Position numbers and translations under genes: made by a program
Origin: Gammaproteobacteria bacterium
GTDB taxonomy: Bacteria > Pseudomonadota > Gammaproteobacteria > Ga0077536
Direction: 5' to 3'
Assembly: GCA_024235015.1 (NCBI GenBank)
Contig: JACKNG010000010.1
Location: 1-56,976 of the forward strand
Length of the DNA stretch: 56,976 nucleotides
In this document: positions 1-8,611 of the stretch, piece by piece
Layout: every line of letters begins with the position of its first letter
Numbering within the stretch: the stretch's first letter is position 1
Notes under the pieces: model-generated
The model's input: only the letters and a program-made list of their open reading frames with translations
Told to the model about the DNA's origin: nothing
Database searches by the model: none

Positions 1-2
1 CG

Positions 3-905
3 CAGCGCAGGCGTAGCAGGGGCGGTCACGGCGCGCGCGGCACGGGGCGTATCCTGGCCGCCGCGCTGCTCGCGACGGCCAGTTGCAGTGCGATGGCCGA
101 ACAGGCCTTGCCCCGCACGGCGTTACGCGTCTGCGCCGACCCGTTCAACCTGCCGATGTCGAACCGCGAGGGCGAGGGTTACGAGAACAAGCTCGCCGAG
201 CTGTTCGGCCAGCGGCTGTCGCTACCCGTCGTCTACGAGTGGTTCCCACAGCGGATCGGTTTCATTCGTAACACGTTACGCAACAACGAGACCGAGGACG
301 GTTCATACAAGTGCGATCTCGTGATGGGCGTGATCGAGAACTTCGAGCTCGCCGCGACGACGCGCCCTTACCTGCATTCGAGCTGGGCACTGGTCTACGT
401 CAAAGGTCGCGGCCTCGACTACATCAAGAGCCAGGATGACCTCAAAAACCTGTCCGACGAACAGAAGGCCGCCTTGCGCATCGGTGTGTGGGATCGCGGT
501 CCGGGCACCGATTTCGTGTTCCAGAACGGGCTCATGGAGCAGGCCACCCCATTCCAGAGCATGAGCGGCGATGCGCGCGAAAACCCGGGCAAGATCATCT
601 CGCGAGACCTTGTCGAGGACCACATCAACCTGACTTTCGTATGGGGACCGATCGCTGGCTACTACGCGAAGCAGATCAAGGACCAGGAGATCGTGGTCAT
701 ACCGATGCGCAACGAACCCGGTCTGCGCTTCGATTTCCAGATATCGATGGCGGTGCGCTTCGGCGAGAAGGCGTGGAAGGACCAGGTCAGCAAGCTCATC
801 GCCGACAACCAGGGCGAAATCGATACCATCCTCTCCGATTACGGCGTACCCATGTTGCCACTGGTGCTGCGGGGAAGCGGGAGCGACGACGATGACGATG
901 ATTGA
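3..905 (+). CDS. xoxJ: XoxJ/MxaJ-type periplasmic substrate-binding protein (5' end outside window)
   Basis: Periplasmic solute-binding protein of the family linked to quinoprotein (methanol) dehydrogenases. The frame is open from base 3 with no start codon before the internal ATG at 93, and the codons before it encode a hydrophobic signal-peptide core ending in ASCSAMA before EQA. The true start therefore lies upstream of the window, and ATG 93 would remove the export signal. The mature part opens with LRVCADPFNLPMSN, typical of this family, and carries the family-like TRPYLHSSWALVY stretch. The protein ends in a run of six Asp that also encodes the overlap with the next gene. The family is usually encoded beside xoxF/xoxG or mxaF/mxaG, and that neighbourhood is not visible here. 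XoxJ is favoured over MxaJ only because of the H4MPT context; the two cannot be separated by eye. Confidence 0.8.
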   Translation, partial: QRRRSRGGHGARGTGRILAAALLATASCSAMAEQALPRTALRVCADPFNLPMSNREGEGYENKLAELFGQRLSLPVVYEWFPQRIGFIRNTLRNNETEDGSYKCDLVMGVIENFELAATTRPYLHSSWALVYVKGRGLDYIKSQDDLKNLSDEQKAALRIGVWDRGPGTDFVFQNGLMEQATPFQSMSGDARENPGKIISRDLVEDHINLTFVWGPIAGYYAKQIKDQEIVVIPMRNEPGLRFDFQISMAVRFGEKAWKDQVSKLIADNQGEIDTILSDYGVPMLPLVLRGSGSDDDDDD

Positions 906-1629
906 TCGGTTGCTGAGCGCTTGCCTGCTCGCCTTTGCGGTGGGCAATGTCGCCGCGGCGGACGACGCGGCGCCTGCCGACGTCGAGTTCTCCGAAGCCG
1001 AGGTGCGGATGTGGATGACGGACCAGCTGAGTGCCGTCGATGCCCCGATTGCACTGACCTATGGGTTCGAGAAGAGCGGCACGTACGAAGCCGGTTTCAA
1101 CGATCGCATTCGCCTTGTCATCGACAAGATCAACGAGGATGGCAGCAAGTCGGTCAGCATCGAGTTCTTTACCGGGGAACGTCATTGGCCGACCCCGCCT
1201 GTCGCCAGCACCAACGTCAACCTCGTTCTGAGCAAGTATCTCGAGGGTGACGTCTACGAGATGCGCCGTCTGACCGATCCTCAGGATCGTGCGCACGAGC
1301 GCTGGCGCTATTTCATGCGCCGCATCAAGTTCGCACTGGCCGAGTCGGCAACCGTCGAGCCGCGCACCGTCAGTTTCGACGGTCGCGAATACCAGGGCTA
1401 CGAAATCCGTTTCCAGCCCTATAGCGACGACCCGCATCGTAACGAGTTCGAGCAGTTTGCCGACAAGGTCTACAGCGTCGTCGTGGCGGACGAACTGCCG
1501 GGCTACGTCTATCGCATCGAGACCGTGGTGCCCGGCGGCGGAGACGCGGCCGAACCCCTGATCCACGAGGTGCTCGAGCTGAAGTCCGTCGAGGCGGTGA
1601 CCGGCGCGCCAGCCCCTTCGGCCTCGTAG
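892..1629 (+). CDS. secreted protein of unknown function, coupled to xoxJ-like gene
   Basis: 245 aa. An N-terminal signal peptide is visible (hydrophobic LLSACLLAFAVGNVAAA followed by acidic DDAAPADVEF), so export to the periplasm is inferred. The start overlaps the preceding stop by 14 bp, which implies translational coupling with the XoxJ-like gene. The mature part has no cysteines and no motif I recognise, and is rich in acidic and aromatic residues. I do not know the function. A role next to the periplasmic alcohol dehydrogenase is only an inference from position. No terminator is evident between its stop and the convergent fhcC. Confidence 0.75.
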   Translation: MTMIDRLLSACLLAFAVGNVAAADDAAPADVEFSEAEVRMWMTDQLSAVDAPIALTYGFEKSGTYEAGFNDRIRLVIDKINEDGSKSVSIEFFTGERHWPTPPVASTNVNLVLSKYLEGDVYEMRRLTDPQDRAHERWRYFMRRIKFALAESATVEPRTVSFDGREYQGYEIRFQPYSDDPHRNEFEQFADKVYSVVVADELPGYVYRIETVVPGGGDAAEPLIHEVLELKSVEAVTGAPAPSAS

Positions 1630-1794
1630 GCCGGGGCGCGGGGCGCGTCCCGTGATGTCCCGCGGGTGGTTGACCAGGAGCGGCGCGACGGTCGGCAGCG
1701 TCAGCGCAGCGCACGGCTGAGCGGAGCAGCGGCGCCAGCCTCCGCCTTCCATGGTTCGAGGCGCCCGCGCCGAACGCGGCGCTGGTGGCGCCGA

Positions 1795-2613
1795 CTACGA
1801 GACGGGAAGCAGGATTTCGCCCTTGCCACCGTGCGCCATATCGCCGCACCAGCGTTGCGCCGTGGCGAAGGCCGCCAGCTTGCGCGCATAGTTACGATCG
1901 AATTCGCCGACATGGCGTGCGAAGACGGGCACGAACATGAGCTCGAAGTTACCGCAGGGATTGAAGGTCGTCGGCAGCACCTCGGGCGGATGGGCGAGCA
2001 GCAGCGTGCCGCGGCGCATGCCGAGACCGACGTTGTTGCCAGCTGCGCCGAACACCGCGATGGTCCCGGCCACCATGCGGTCGGCGAGGTACGGGCCACA
2101 GTCGCCGCCGACGATGATGAGACCGCGGCGCAGGCGTTCGCCGCCGCGTTCGCCGATGTCACCGTCGACGATGACGGTGCCACCCTTCATGCCGTGAACC
2201 GCGCCCGGTACCGCGCCGCCCACGCGTGCGCCGGCATTGCCCTTGACCCGAACCAGGCCGCCCCGCAGACCCAGCGCGAGGCCGTCGCCGGCGCTGCCGC
2301 GCAGGTGGATCTCGCCGGCGCTCATCTCGCGCCCGAGTTCCTGCCCGCCGTGGCCGCTGACCTCGATGCGCCCTCCGGCCATGCCCCGCCCGATGCCGAA
2401 ACAGGCAGGCGTGATGCCGCGCAGCGCGATGGCGCCACCCGGTTCGCCGTTGACCGCGAAAAGATCGCCGACACTCGCCGTGCGCGTGCCGTGGTGCAGC
2501 TTGAGGCGACGGATGCGCTCGAGCGACAGCGCGGCGAGCGCGGCCGGCTGCAACGGCGAGAGATCGAGCGCACCGGCCGGCGCTGCGCTCAGGGTCAACT
2601 CGAGGCGCGTCAT
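1795..2613 (-). CDS. fhcC: formyltransferase/hydrolase complex subunit C (FwdC family)
   Basis: 272 aa subunit of the Fhc complex, which turns formyl-H4MPT into formate. The centre (roughly residues 70-210) is a Gly-rich repeat region characteristic of the FwdC/GltS-C beta-helix fold, with repeats such as MAGGRIEVSGHGG, LRGGLVRVKGNAG and MKGGTVIVDGDIG. The start ATG overlaps the stop of fhcD by 4 bp (ATGA), so it is the last gene of an fhcB-A-D-C operon read leftwards. In known complexes this subunit is a scaffold beside the amidohydrolase subunit FhcA. Confidence 0.95.
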   Translation of the reverse strand: MTRLELTLSAAPAGALDLSPLQPAALAALSLERIRRLKLHHGTRTASVGDLFAVNGEPGGAIALRGITPACFGIGRGMAGGRIEVSGHGGQELGREMSAGEIHLRGSAGDGLALGLRGGLVRVKGNAGARVGGAVPGAVHGMKGGTVIVDGDIGERGGERLRRGLIIVGGDCGPYLADRMVAGTIAVFGAAGNNVGLGMRRGTLLLAHPPEVLPTTFNPCGNFELMFVPVFARHVGEFDRNYARKLAAFATAQRWCGDMAHGGKGEILLPVS

Positions 2614-3509
2614 CGCAGGATCTTCCGCAACTTGAAGTGAAAGGGGCCGAGGCTGCCGCCGTAGTTGCCGGCGCTGATGCGCAAGACGCCATGGTTACGG
2701 CCACGACACGCGGCACGAATCCCGACCCGCGTGGCCTCGTCGATGCTTGCCTCGTCGAGGCCGTCGATGACGATCTCGAGCACTGCACCGACGTCGTCGG
2801 ACAACGCGCTGGCCACCGCGCCCTTGAGCGTGGGGCAGTAGAGGTGGTTGGTCGAAGCCGGCAGGGCCTTGTACTTCGAGCCCACCTTGGAGCCCGAGCG
2901 AACGACGCCACCGGGGAACGGCATGATCACGCCCGGCACCTTCTGCATCGCGGCGATGGCGCGCTCCGAGGCGGCCAGGGCGGCGTCCTGGTCGCGCGCC
3001 AGGATGAGGAAATTACCGCCGCCGATGGCCTTGGTGACGTAGGTGGTCTCCTCGCACAGGAACTCGCCGTCCATCACCGGTACGCGCCAGAAACGGCGCG
3101 TACCCAGCTTTTTCGCGATCTGGTGACCGTCGCCGAAGTAGCGCAGGTTCTTGCCCAGCGCGATGGGGGTGCCGGCGTCGGCGTCGAGACCGGCGAAGCA
3201 GGCGCTGGTCGGAGCGGTCAGCACGCACTGGCCGACCCGGTTCTGGACCTGCTTGATGAGTTCCTTGTTACTCATCGTGAACAACAGGACCGCGATGCCC
3301 GGGCGGCCATCCGGTGTTTCGCCAGGCCTGAGGCGGCGCTCGATACCGGCCTCGCAGCCACAGGCGATGACCGAGGTCGCAAAGCCGGTCATGGCGCGGG
3401 CCGCGTGCTCGGCCCAGGTCTCGTTACGCGCGGTGATGAGGATGCGCGTGGCCTTCATCGGGAAGGCCTCGGCGAAGGTATCCTCGATGGCGACGCCGTT
3501 GATCTTCAT
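2610..3509 (-). CDS. fhcD: formylmethanofuran:tetrahydromethanopterin formyltransferase (Fhc subunit D)
   Basis: 299 aa, the usual length for Ftr/FhcD. It moves the formyl group between H4MPT and methanofuran. It begins MKINGVAIEDTFAEAFPMK, the characteristic Ftr start, and includes TPTSACFAG-like and PGGVVRSGSKVGSKY segments conserved in the family. The frame stays open far upstream, but ATG 3509 overlaps the fhcA stop by 4 bp and matches the family N-terminus. Overlaps at both ends imply co-translation with fhcA and fhcC. Confidence 0.96.
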   Translation of the reverse strand: MKINGVAIEDTFAEAFPMKATRILITARNETWAEHAARAMTGFATSVIACGCEAGIERRLRPGETPDGRPGIAVLLFTMSNKELIKQVQNRVGQCVLTAPTSACFAGLDADAGTPIALGKNLRYFGDGHQIAKKLGTRRFWRVPVMDGEFLCEETTYVTKAIGGGNFLILARDQDAALAASERAIAAMQKVPGVIMPFPGGVVRSGSKVGSKYKALPASTNHLYCPTLKGAVASALSDDVGAVLEIVIDGLDEASIDEATRVGIRAACRGRNHGVLRISAGNYGGSLGPFHFKLRKILR

Positions 3510-5170
3510 GGGCGCGCCACCGTTGCATGGAGGACGAGCTCGCCGCGGCCGTCGTCGCGGATCTCGTCGTCCGCGATGCGGAGATTGTCCTTGCTCACGG
3601 TCATGTAGCGGTCGAAGTATTGATCGAGGTCGCGCTCGATCACGCGATCGAACTCGGGATGGACGGCATGGGTTGCGCCGTGCACTTCCTTGACGACGCG
3701 GCCATCGCGGACGATGACCTGGCCATCCTTGAACACGTACTCGGGGCAAGTAAACATCTTCTCGCGGTCGGCATCGTCCTTGTAGACCGTGATGTGCGCG
3801 CGGGCGCCGACGCCGAGCGAGCCGAAGCCTTTCAAGCCCAGCGAGCGTGCCGGCGCTGCGCGCGTCATGATGGCGATCTCGTACAGCGAATACTCGCGGT
3901 CGAGCGATCCCAGGGTGCTGGCGGCGGCCGCGTCCGGGTTGATCGTGGCAAGCATGTCGCGGCGGAAACTGCGGTCCATGAGCAGCCGGATGAGGTGCGG
4001 GTAGCTGGTGAACGGCGCGCCGTTGGGATGGTCCGTGGTGAGGAAGATGCGCCAGGGGTCGTCGACCAGCAGGAACAGCTCCAACCCGATGGCCCACTGC
4101 AGGGCGTTGACGAAGTTGCGGTCGCGATAGTGGAAGGGCACCACGCCGCAGCCGGCATCGCACTCGATGTCCATGCCGACCCACTTCTTCGGCGAGGCGA
4201 AGGCGCTGCCGGCGAACTGGCGCATGCTGTCGCCGCTTTCGGTCACGGTACGCCCGAACATGATCTGGCCGACGTCCAGCGACACGTTGTCGTGGGCGTT
4301 GATCATCTCGGCGATCGGCGCCGCACCCGAAGAGAACTTGCGATCGCCTTCCGTGCCGTAGCTGTGGAACTGCACGTGGGTGAGGTGGGCGCGCAGGCCG
4401 TCGAGGGCCTGGATGGTGTCCAGCGTGGTGGCCAGGTTGCCGGGTACGCCGAGGTTGCAGCCGTGGATGTGCAGCGGATGGGCGAGACCGAGGCCGCGGA
4501 CCGCGTCGGCGAGCGCGAGCAGCACGTCGCGCGGGGTGACGCCGTAGTGGCAATTGTTCTCGTCGAGGTCGAGCTTGCGCTGGTTGAACTTGAAGGCATT
4601 GATGCCGCCGGGGTTGACCACCTTGACCGCGAGTGCCTGGGCCGCGCCCAGTGTCCAGGCGACGTAGTCGCGCAGGTAGTCCGGGTCGCGCTTGTCGGCC
4701 AGCGCACGCAGGAAGAAATCGTCGTTGCCGAGCAGCACGTAGGCGCCCTTGTCGACCATCGGCGTGTCGGCCATCTCGAGGTGGGCCTGGCGCGCGTTGG
4801 CCGGCAGCATGGCCGGTTCGAAGCAGGCCACGTAGCCCATTTCGGCGTAGCGGTAGCCGGCGGTGCGGGTGGCCGGGGCCGCATGACCGCAGCCGGCATG
4901 CGGGTGGCGCCGGCCGCCGACGCGATCGCCGAGGTGGTCCTCCGGCAGCATGGCGCGGGCGATGTTGACCTTGCCGCCGCCGATGTGGGTGTGGATGTCG
5001 ATGGCGCCGGCCATGACGACGCGACCGCTGACGTCGATGACCTCGTTGGCCTCGGCCGGATCGGCCGGCGCGGCGACGATGCGCCCGCTGCGGATGTAGA
5101 GGTCGCGGACTTCGCCGTCGACACCGTTTTCCGGATCGTACAGGCGTCCGCCTTTCAGTCGCGTGAGCAT
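3506..5170 (-). CDS. fhcA: formyltransferase/hydrolase complex subunit A (amidohydrolase fold)
   Basis: 554 aa, the FwdA-like amidohydrolase subunit that hydrolyses formyl-methanofuran to formate. The HTHIGGGKVN metal-binding motif follows the N-terminal beta domain (about residue 60). Further His and Asp ligands lie in HPLHIHGC and TTDHPNGAPFTSYP, and KVVNPGGINAFKFN is typical of the family. The start at 5170 has an AGGA-type Shine-Dalgarno about 6 nt upstream, and the gap to fhcB is 7 bp. Length and motifs look complete. Confidence 0.96.
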   Translation of the reverse strand: MLTRLKGGRLYDPENGVDGEVRDLYIRSGRIVAAPADPAEANEVIDVSGRVVMAGAIDIHTHIGGGKVNIARAMLPEDHLGDRVGGRRHPHAGCGHAAPATRTAGYRYAEMGYVACFEPAMLPANARQAHLEMADTPMVDKGAYVLLGNDDFFLRALADKRDPDYLRDYVAWTLGAAQALAVKVVNPGGINAFKFNQRKLDLDENNCHYGVTPRDVLLALADAVRGLGLAHPLHIHGCNLGVPGNLATTLDTIQALDGLRAHLTHVQFHSYGTEGDRKFSSGAAPIAEMINAHDNVSLDVGQIMFGRTVTESGDSMRQFAGSAFASPKKWVGMDIECDAGCGVVPFHYRDRNFVNALQWAIGLELFLLVDDPWRIFLTTDHPNGAPFTSYPHLIRLLMDRSFRRDMLATINPDAAAASTLGSLDREYSLYEIAIMTRAAPARSLGLKGFGSLGVGARAHITVYKDDADREKMFTCPEYVFKDGQVIVRDGRVVKEVHGATHAVHPEFDRVIERDLDQYFDRYMTVSKDNLRIADDEIRDDGRGELVLHATVARP

Positions 5171-5177
5171 GTCGTCC

Positions 5178-6461
5178 TCAGAGTTTCTCGGCGATGCGCG
5201 TCAGCACGCCGGCGATGCTGGGCAGGCCGCTGTCGCGCTGTTGCGGCAGCGCCAGGGTGACGACCGCATCGGTGCGGACCAGGCGCGCGAAGTGATCGAT
5301 GCCCGGTGTGCCGACCGTGATGTGCACGGCGCACGTGCCGGCCAGGTTTGACGGCGTGGCGCCGAGGACGATGGTGCGATCGGCCGGGCAGCCCGGCGGC
5401 GGTTCGGGGCAGTTGCCGAAGGCGTCGATCCAGACCAGCGCATCGGCGGCGCCGCTGGCGAGCAGTGCTGTGCCGGCGTATGCCTGCGGCTCGTAGGAGA
5501 TGACCTCTCCGAAGCCGATGCGCAACGGAAAGCCGGTGAGCCAGGTGCAGGTGCTGACCGCCGACTGGGCACCGTCGTCGCCGCCGAGCGGCAGCACCGC
5601 TGCTCGGCCGTCGCGGTTCAACTCGTCGACGATGTCGCAGACCGCGCCGAGCACCGGTTCGCAGGCCGCGCCCAAGGCGGCCGGGGTGACGACGATGGTG
5701 GCGTAGCGCGCCGCGCGCAGGCGCTCGGCGAGTTCGGTCAGGCTGCGCCGCGCCAGCCCGGCCGGGCGCGTGGCCGCGAGAGGATTGCCGCGCAGCTCGG
5801 CGAGCAGCGCGAGCAGGGCCTCGGCGACCCGCTCGCTGCGGCAGGGGAGGCGCAGGTCGGGCGCCGCGTCGCGCGGCAGGCGGCCGGCCGGGCCGATGAA
5901 GCCGACGGTGCGCGGGGTGTCGTCGTTCAGCCCTGCCCGCGGGCCGAGGCAGCGCCGCGCGAAGCTCTCGTAGCGATCGCCGAGTTCGGTGTCGACGAGG
6001 AGGACGAAATCGGCGCGGCTGCGCACCTCGGACAATGTCGTTGCATACCAGCCGCGGGTCTGGGTGAGACGAGCGACGCGGGCGAGGGTGTCGCCGTGCG
6101 CATGATCGAGCACTGCTCGACAGCGTTCGGCGAGGTTGACCGCGGCGCGCGTGCCGTCGACGTCGGTCGCGAGCCCGCTGATGAGTGGTTGTCGAGCGCG
6201 TTTGAGCAGGCGGGCTGCCGCGGCGATGCCATCCTCGAGGGTGGTGGGTGCACCGGCTACGTGCACCTCGGCCGCGGGTGCGGGCCGTGCATAGCGTTGG
6301 GCGGCGCGACGACAGCCGTTGGCGACGACGGCGTGGCTGCCATCGGCAGCCGGGCGCAATTCGACATCGTCGCAAAGCAGGGCGCAGTGCGGGCAGACGC
6401 CGCGGCGGGCACTGGTCGGAGAGGGCTTAGAAGCTCGTCTGGACACGATCGTGGGCGGCAC
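5178..6461 (-). CDS. fhcB: formyltransferase/hydrolase complex subunit B (FwdB-like)
   Basis: 427 aa, related to the molybdopterin-type FwdB subunit of archaeal formylmethanofuran dehydrogenase. The N-terminus carries CPHCALLCDD followed by VANGC, four cysteines spaced like the [4Fe-4S] site of the parent family. The rest is divergent. Characterised bacterial Fhc is a hydrolase without pterin redox chemistry, so the subunit is thought to be structural or to carry methylofuran. The annotated start is a GTG with no convincing Shine-Dalgarno; a second in-frame GTG lies at 6446, so the first few residues are uncertain. It is the first gene of fhcBADC, divergent from the RFAP synthase gene. Confidence 0.93.
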   Translation of the reverse strand: MPPTIVSRRASKPSPTSARRGVCPHCALLCDDVELRPAADGSHAVVANGCRRAAQRYARPAPAAEVHVAGAPTTLEDGIAAAARLLKRARQPLISGLATDVDGTRAAVNLAERCRAVLDHAHGDTLARVARLTQTRGWYATTLSEVRSRADFVLLVDTELGDRYESFARRCLGPRAGLNDDTPRTVGFIGPAGRLPRDAAPDLRLPCRSERVAEALLALLAELRGNPLAATRPAGLARRSLTELAERLRAARYATIVVTPAALGAACEPVLGAVCDIVDELNRDGRAAVLPLGGDDGAQSAVSTCTWLTGFPLRIGFGEVISYEPQAYAGTALLASGAADALVWIDAFGNCPEPPPGCPADRTIVLGATPSNLAGTCAVHITVGTPGIDHFARLVRTDAVVTLALPQQRDSGLPSIAGVLTRIAEKL

Positions 6462-6624
6462 GCTGAGGCCGCCGCAGCGTGCGGACGGCGTCGTTGTTTA
6501 CGGCAAGGTTGTGAGCGAAAGCCATGCTCGCGGCCGCCATGGTCTCCCCCCTTCGGTCGAACGTTACCACAGGTTTTTGCCCGGCTGCACTGACGTACGC
6601 ATGCGAACGGTGCTTGATGCTCTC

Positions 6625-6630
6625 TATAAT
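6625..6630 (+). promoter_or_regulatory. candidate -10 element upstream of RFAP synthase gene
   Basis: A perfect TATAAT in otherwise GC-rich DNA, 38 bp before the ATG at 6668, in the 206 bp divergent gap between fhcB and the RFAP synthase gene. No good -35 box is seen 16-18 bp upstream, so this may need an activator or be chance. No promoter is obvious for fhcB on the other strand. Confidence 0.4.
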
Positions 6631-6667
6631 CGCGGCACGTTCATCCGCTGTCCCGTGCCGACCCGTG

Positions 6668-7666
6668 ATGGTCAACTCGAACCCGCTCGCCGTCCGTGTC
6701 GTCGCCCCCGCGCGCCTGCACCTCGGCTTCCTCGACCCGAGCGCTACGCTCGGTCGCCGCTTCGGCAGCATCGGGCTTGCCATCGAAGGCCTGTCGACCA
6801 CGCTGGTCGCGGAGCATTGCGAAACGCTCGAGGTCGTCGGCCCCGAACAGGCGCGCGCACGCGCGCTGGCCGAACGCGTCATACATCATTTCGGCCTGCC
6901 TCCGGGCGTGCGCCTGAACGTCGAAAGCGCCATCCCGGGGCATGCCGGTCTCGGCAGCGGTACCCAGCTCGCGCTGGCCGTCGGCCACGCGCTCACGCGC
7001 CTGCACGGTGTCGAGGTCGACACCGCCGGCATCGGCGCCGTGCTCGGGCGCGGACGTCGCTCGGGCATCGGTCTCAGCCTGTTCGACCGCGGTGGTCTCA
7101 TCGTCGATGCCGGTCACGGTGCGGCCACCGTCACGCCGCCGCTGGTGAGCCGCATGGACTTTCCCGACTGGCCCGTCGTGCTGGTCTTCGACCATGCCGT
7201 CGAAGGGCTCAGCGGCGGCGCCGAGACGGCCGCGTTCGCCACGCTCGAACCGCTGCCGCAGGCTGCCGCGGCCCATCTCTGTCACCTCACGCTGATGCGC
7301 CTGCTGCCGGCCCTGGCCGAGCACGATTTCACGCCGTTCGCAGCCAGCCTGGGTGAGATCCAGGCCGTGGTCGGCGACCACTTTGCCGGCGTGCAGGCCG
7401 GGCGCTATGCCAGTGCCCGGGTCGGTCGGGTCATCGACCTGCTGACGCAGCGCCACGGTCTCGCCGGCGTCGGCCAGAGCAGCTGGGGGCCGACCGCCTT
7501 CGTCGTCGTGCCCGACGCCGATACCGCACGACGGGTTCTCGCCAGTCTGCACGAGGCCTTCCCGGCCGAGCCCGGGCTCGAGTTCCGGGTCGTCACCGCG
7601 CGCAATCTCGGCGCGACCGTCACGGCCGAGGTCGCCGCCCCCGCACGCCGCCGCGCCGGCGGCTGA
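6668..7666 (+). CDS. beta-ribofuranosylaminobenzene 5'-phosphate synthase
   Basis: 332 aa. Catalyses the first committed step of H4MPT synthesis, joining p-aminobenzoate to PRPP with loss of CO2. GHMP-kinase-like fold: the phosphate loop PGHAGLGSGTQ is at residues 90-100, preceded by VVAPARLHLGFLD near the N-terminus and RRSGIGLSLFDRGG mid-protein. The frame is open to 6524, but ATG 6668 puts the family motif APARLHLGF close to the N-terminus and is preferred. The pabB gene in the same cluster would supply its substrate. In the methylotroph literature this gene is often called orf4. Confidence 0.93.
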   Translation: MVNSNPLAVRVVAPARLHLGFLDPSATLGRRFGSIGLAIEGLSTTLVAEHCETLEVVGPEQARARALAERVIHHFGLPPGVRLNVESAIPGHAGLGSGTQLALAVGHALTRLHGVEVDTAGIGAVLGRGRRSGIGLSLFDRGGLIVDAGHGAATVTPPLVSRMDFPDWPVVLVFDHAVEGLSGGAETAAFATLEPLPQAAAAHLCHLTLMRLLPALAEHDFTPFAASLGEIQAVVGDHFAGVQAGRYASARVGRVIDLLTQRHGLAGVGQSSWGPTAFVVVPDADTARRVLASLHEAFPAEPGLEFRVVTARNLGATVTAEVAAPARRRAGG

Positions 7667-7692
7667 ACCGCGCCGCCACCCGCGAGGACGCC

Positions 7693-8601
7693 ATGGATCA
7701 TCCCCACCTGTTGCACATCTTCAGCCCGACCAAGTACGTCAGCCCGTTCGATATCAACATGGCTTACGAGGCGCGCTTCGACGGCGTCATTCCCTACTGC
7801 AACGTGGAACTGGACGAAGTCCACGGCCTCACCCAGGACACCATCTTCTCGCGCAGCCCGGAGGGCGTGCGCCGCACCGGGATCTTCATCGGCGGGCGCG
7901 AGTTCGGTCTCGCCCTCGACATGCTCGAAGCGGCGCGGGCAGCCATGGTGCCGCCCTTCGCCATCTCGGTGATGGCCGACCCCAGCGGTGCCATCACCAC
8001 GGCAGCGGCAATGGTGGCGCTGGCCGAGCACTGGCTCGAGCGTGAATTCGGCGCCGACCTGGCCGGACGCCGGGTATGCGTGTTCGGCGGTACCGGCCCC
8101 GTCGGCATGTGCGTGGCGTTGCTGGCGGCACGTGCCGGCGCGGATTGCGCGGTGGTCTCGCACCAGGGGCTGGGCGCGGCCCAGCTCGTCGCCGACCGGC
8201 TCGCGCGCAAGTTCGGTCATGCCCTGTCCGGGTTGGACGGCAGTTCGGCGGCGGCGGTGGGTACCTGGCTCGGCGACATCGAACTCGCCTTCAGCACCGC
8301 CAAGGCCGGGGTTCGCGTGCTCGATGCCGACCTGCTCGGGCAGGCCGGCGCACTCAAGATCGCGGCCGATGCCAATGCCGTGCCGCCGAGCGGTATCGAG
8401 GGCGTCGCCGCCGACGATCGCGGTAGTGTGATCGCGGCCTGCCCGCACGCGCGCGGCCTCGGCGCGCTCGCCATCGGCGACATCAAGTACCGCGTCCACA
8501 CCGCCCTGTTGCGCCAGATGCACACCGCCGAGAAACCCGTCTACCTGGCCTACGAGGCCGCTTACGACAGCGCCCGCGCCATCGTCCGCGCCCGCGCCTG
8601 A
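7693..8601 (+). CDS. mtdB: NAD(P)-dependent methylene-tetrahydromethanopterin dehydrogenase
   Basis: 302 aa, the expected length. Oxidises methylene-H4MPT to methenyl-H4MPT in the cytoplasm. The N-terminus HLLHIFSPTKYVSPFDINMAY and the FIGGREFGLALDML block are family signatures. The Rossmann nucleotide-binding loop GGTGPVG is at residues 132-138. It follows the RFAP synthase gene by 26 bp and precedes the ATP-grasp gene by 10 bp. MtdB is favoured over MtdA because of its H4MPT-cluster position. Confidence 0.94.
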   Translation: MDHPHLLHIFSPTKYVSPFDINMAYEARFDGVIPYCNVELDEVHGLTQDTIFSRSPEGVRRTGIFIGGREFGLALDMLEAARAAMVPPFAISVMADPSGAITTAAAMVALAEHWLEREFGADLAGRRVCVFGGTGPVGMCVALLAARAGADCAVVSHQGLGAAQLVADRLARKFGHALSGLDGSSAAAVGTWLGDIELAFSTAKAGVRVLDADLLGQAGALKIAADANAVPPSGIEGVAADDRGSVIAACPHARGLGALAIGDIKYRVHTALLRQMHTAEKPVYLAYEAAYDSARAIVRARA

Positions 8602-8611
8602 GCGCCTCGCG

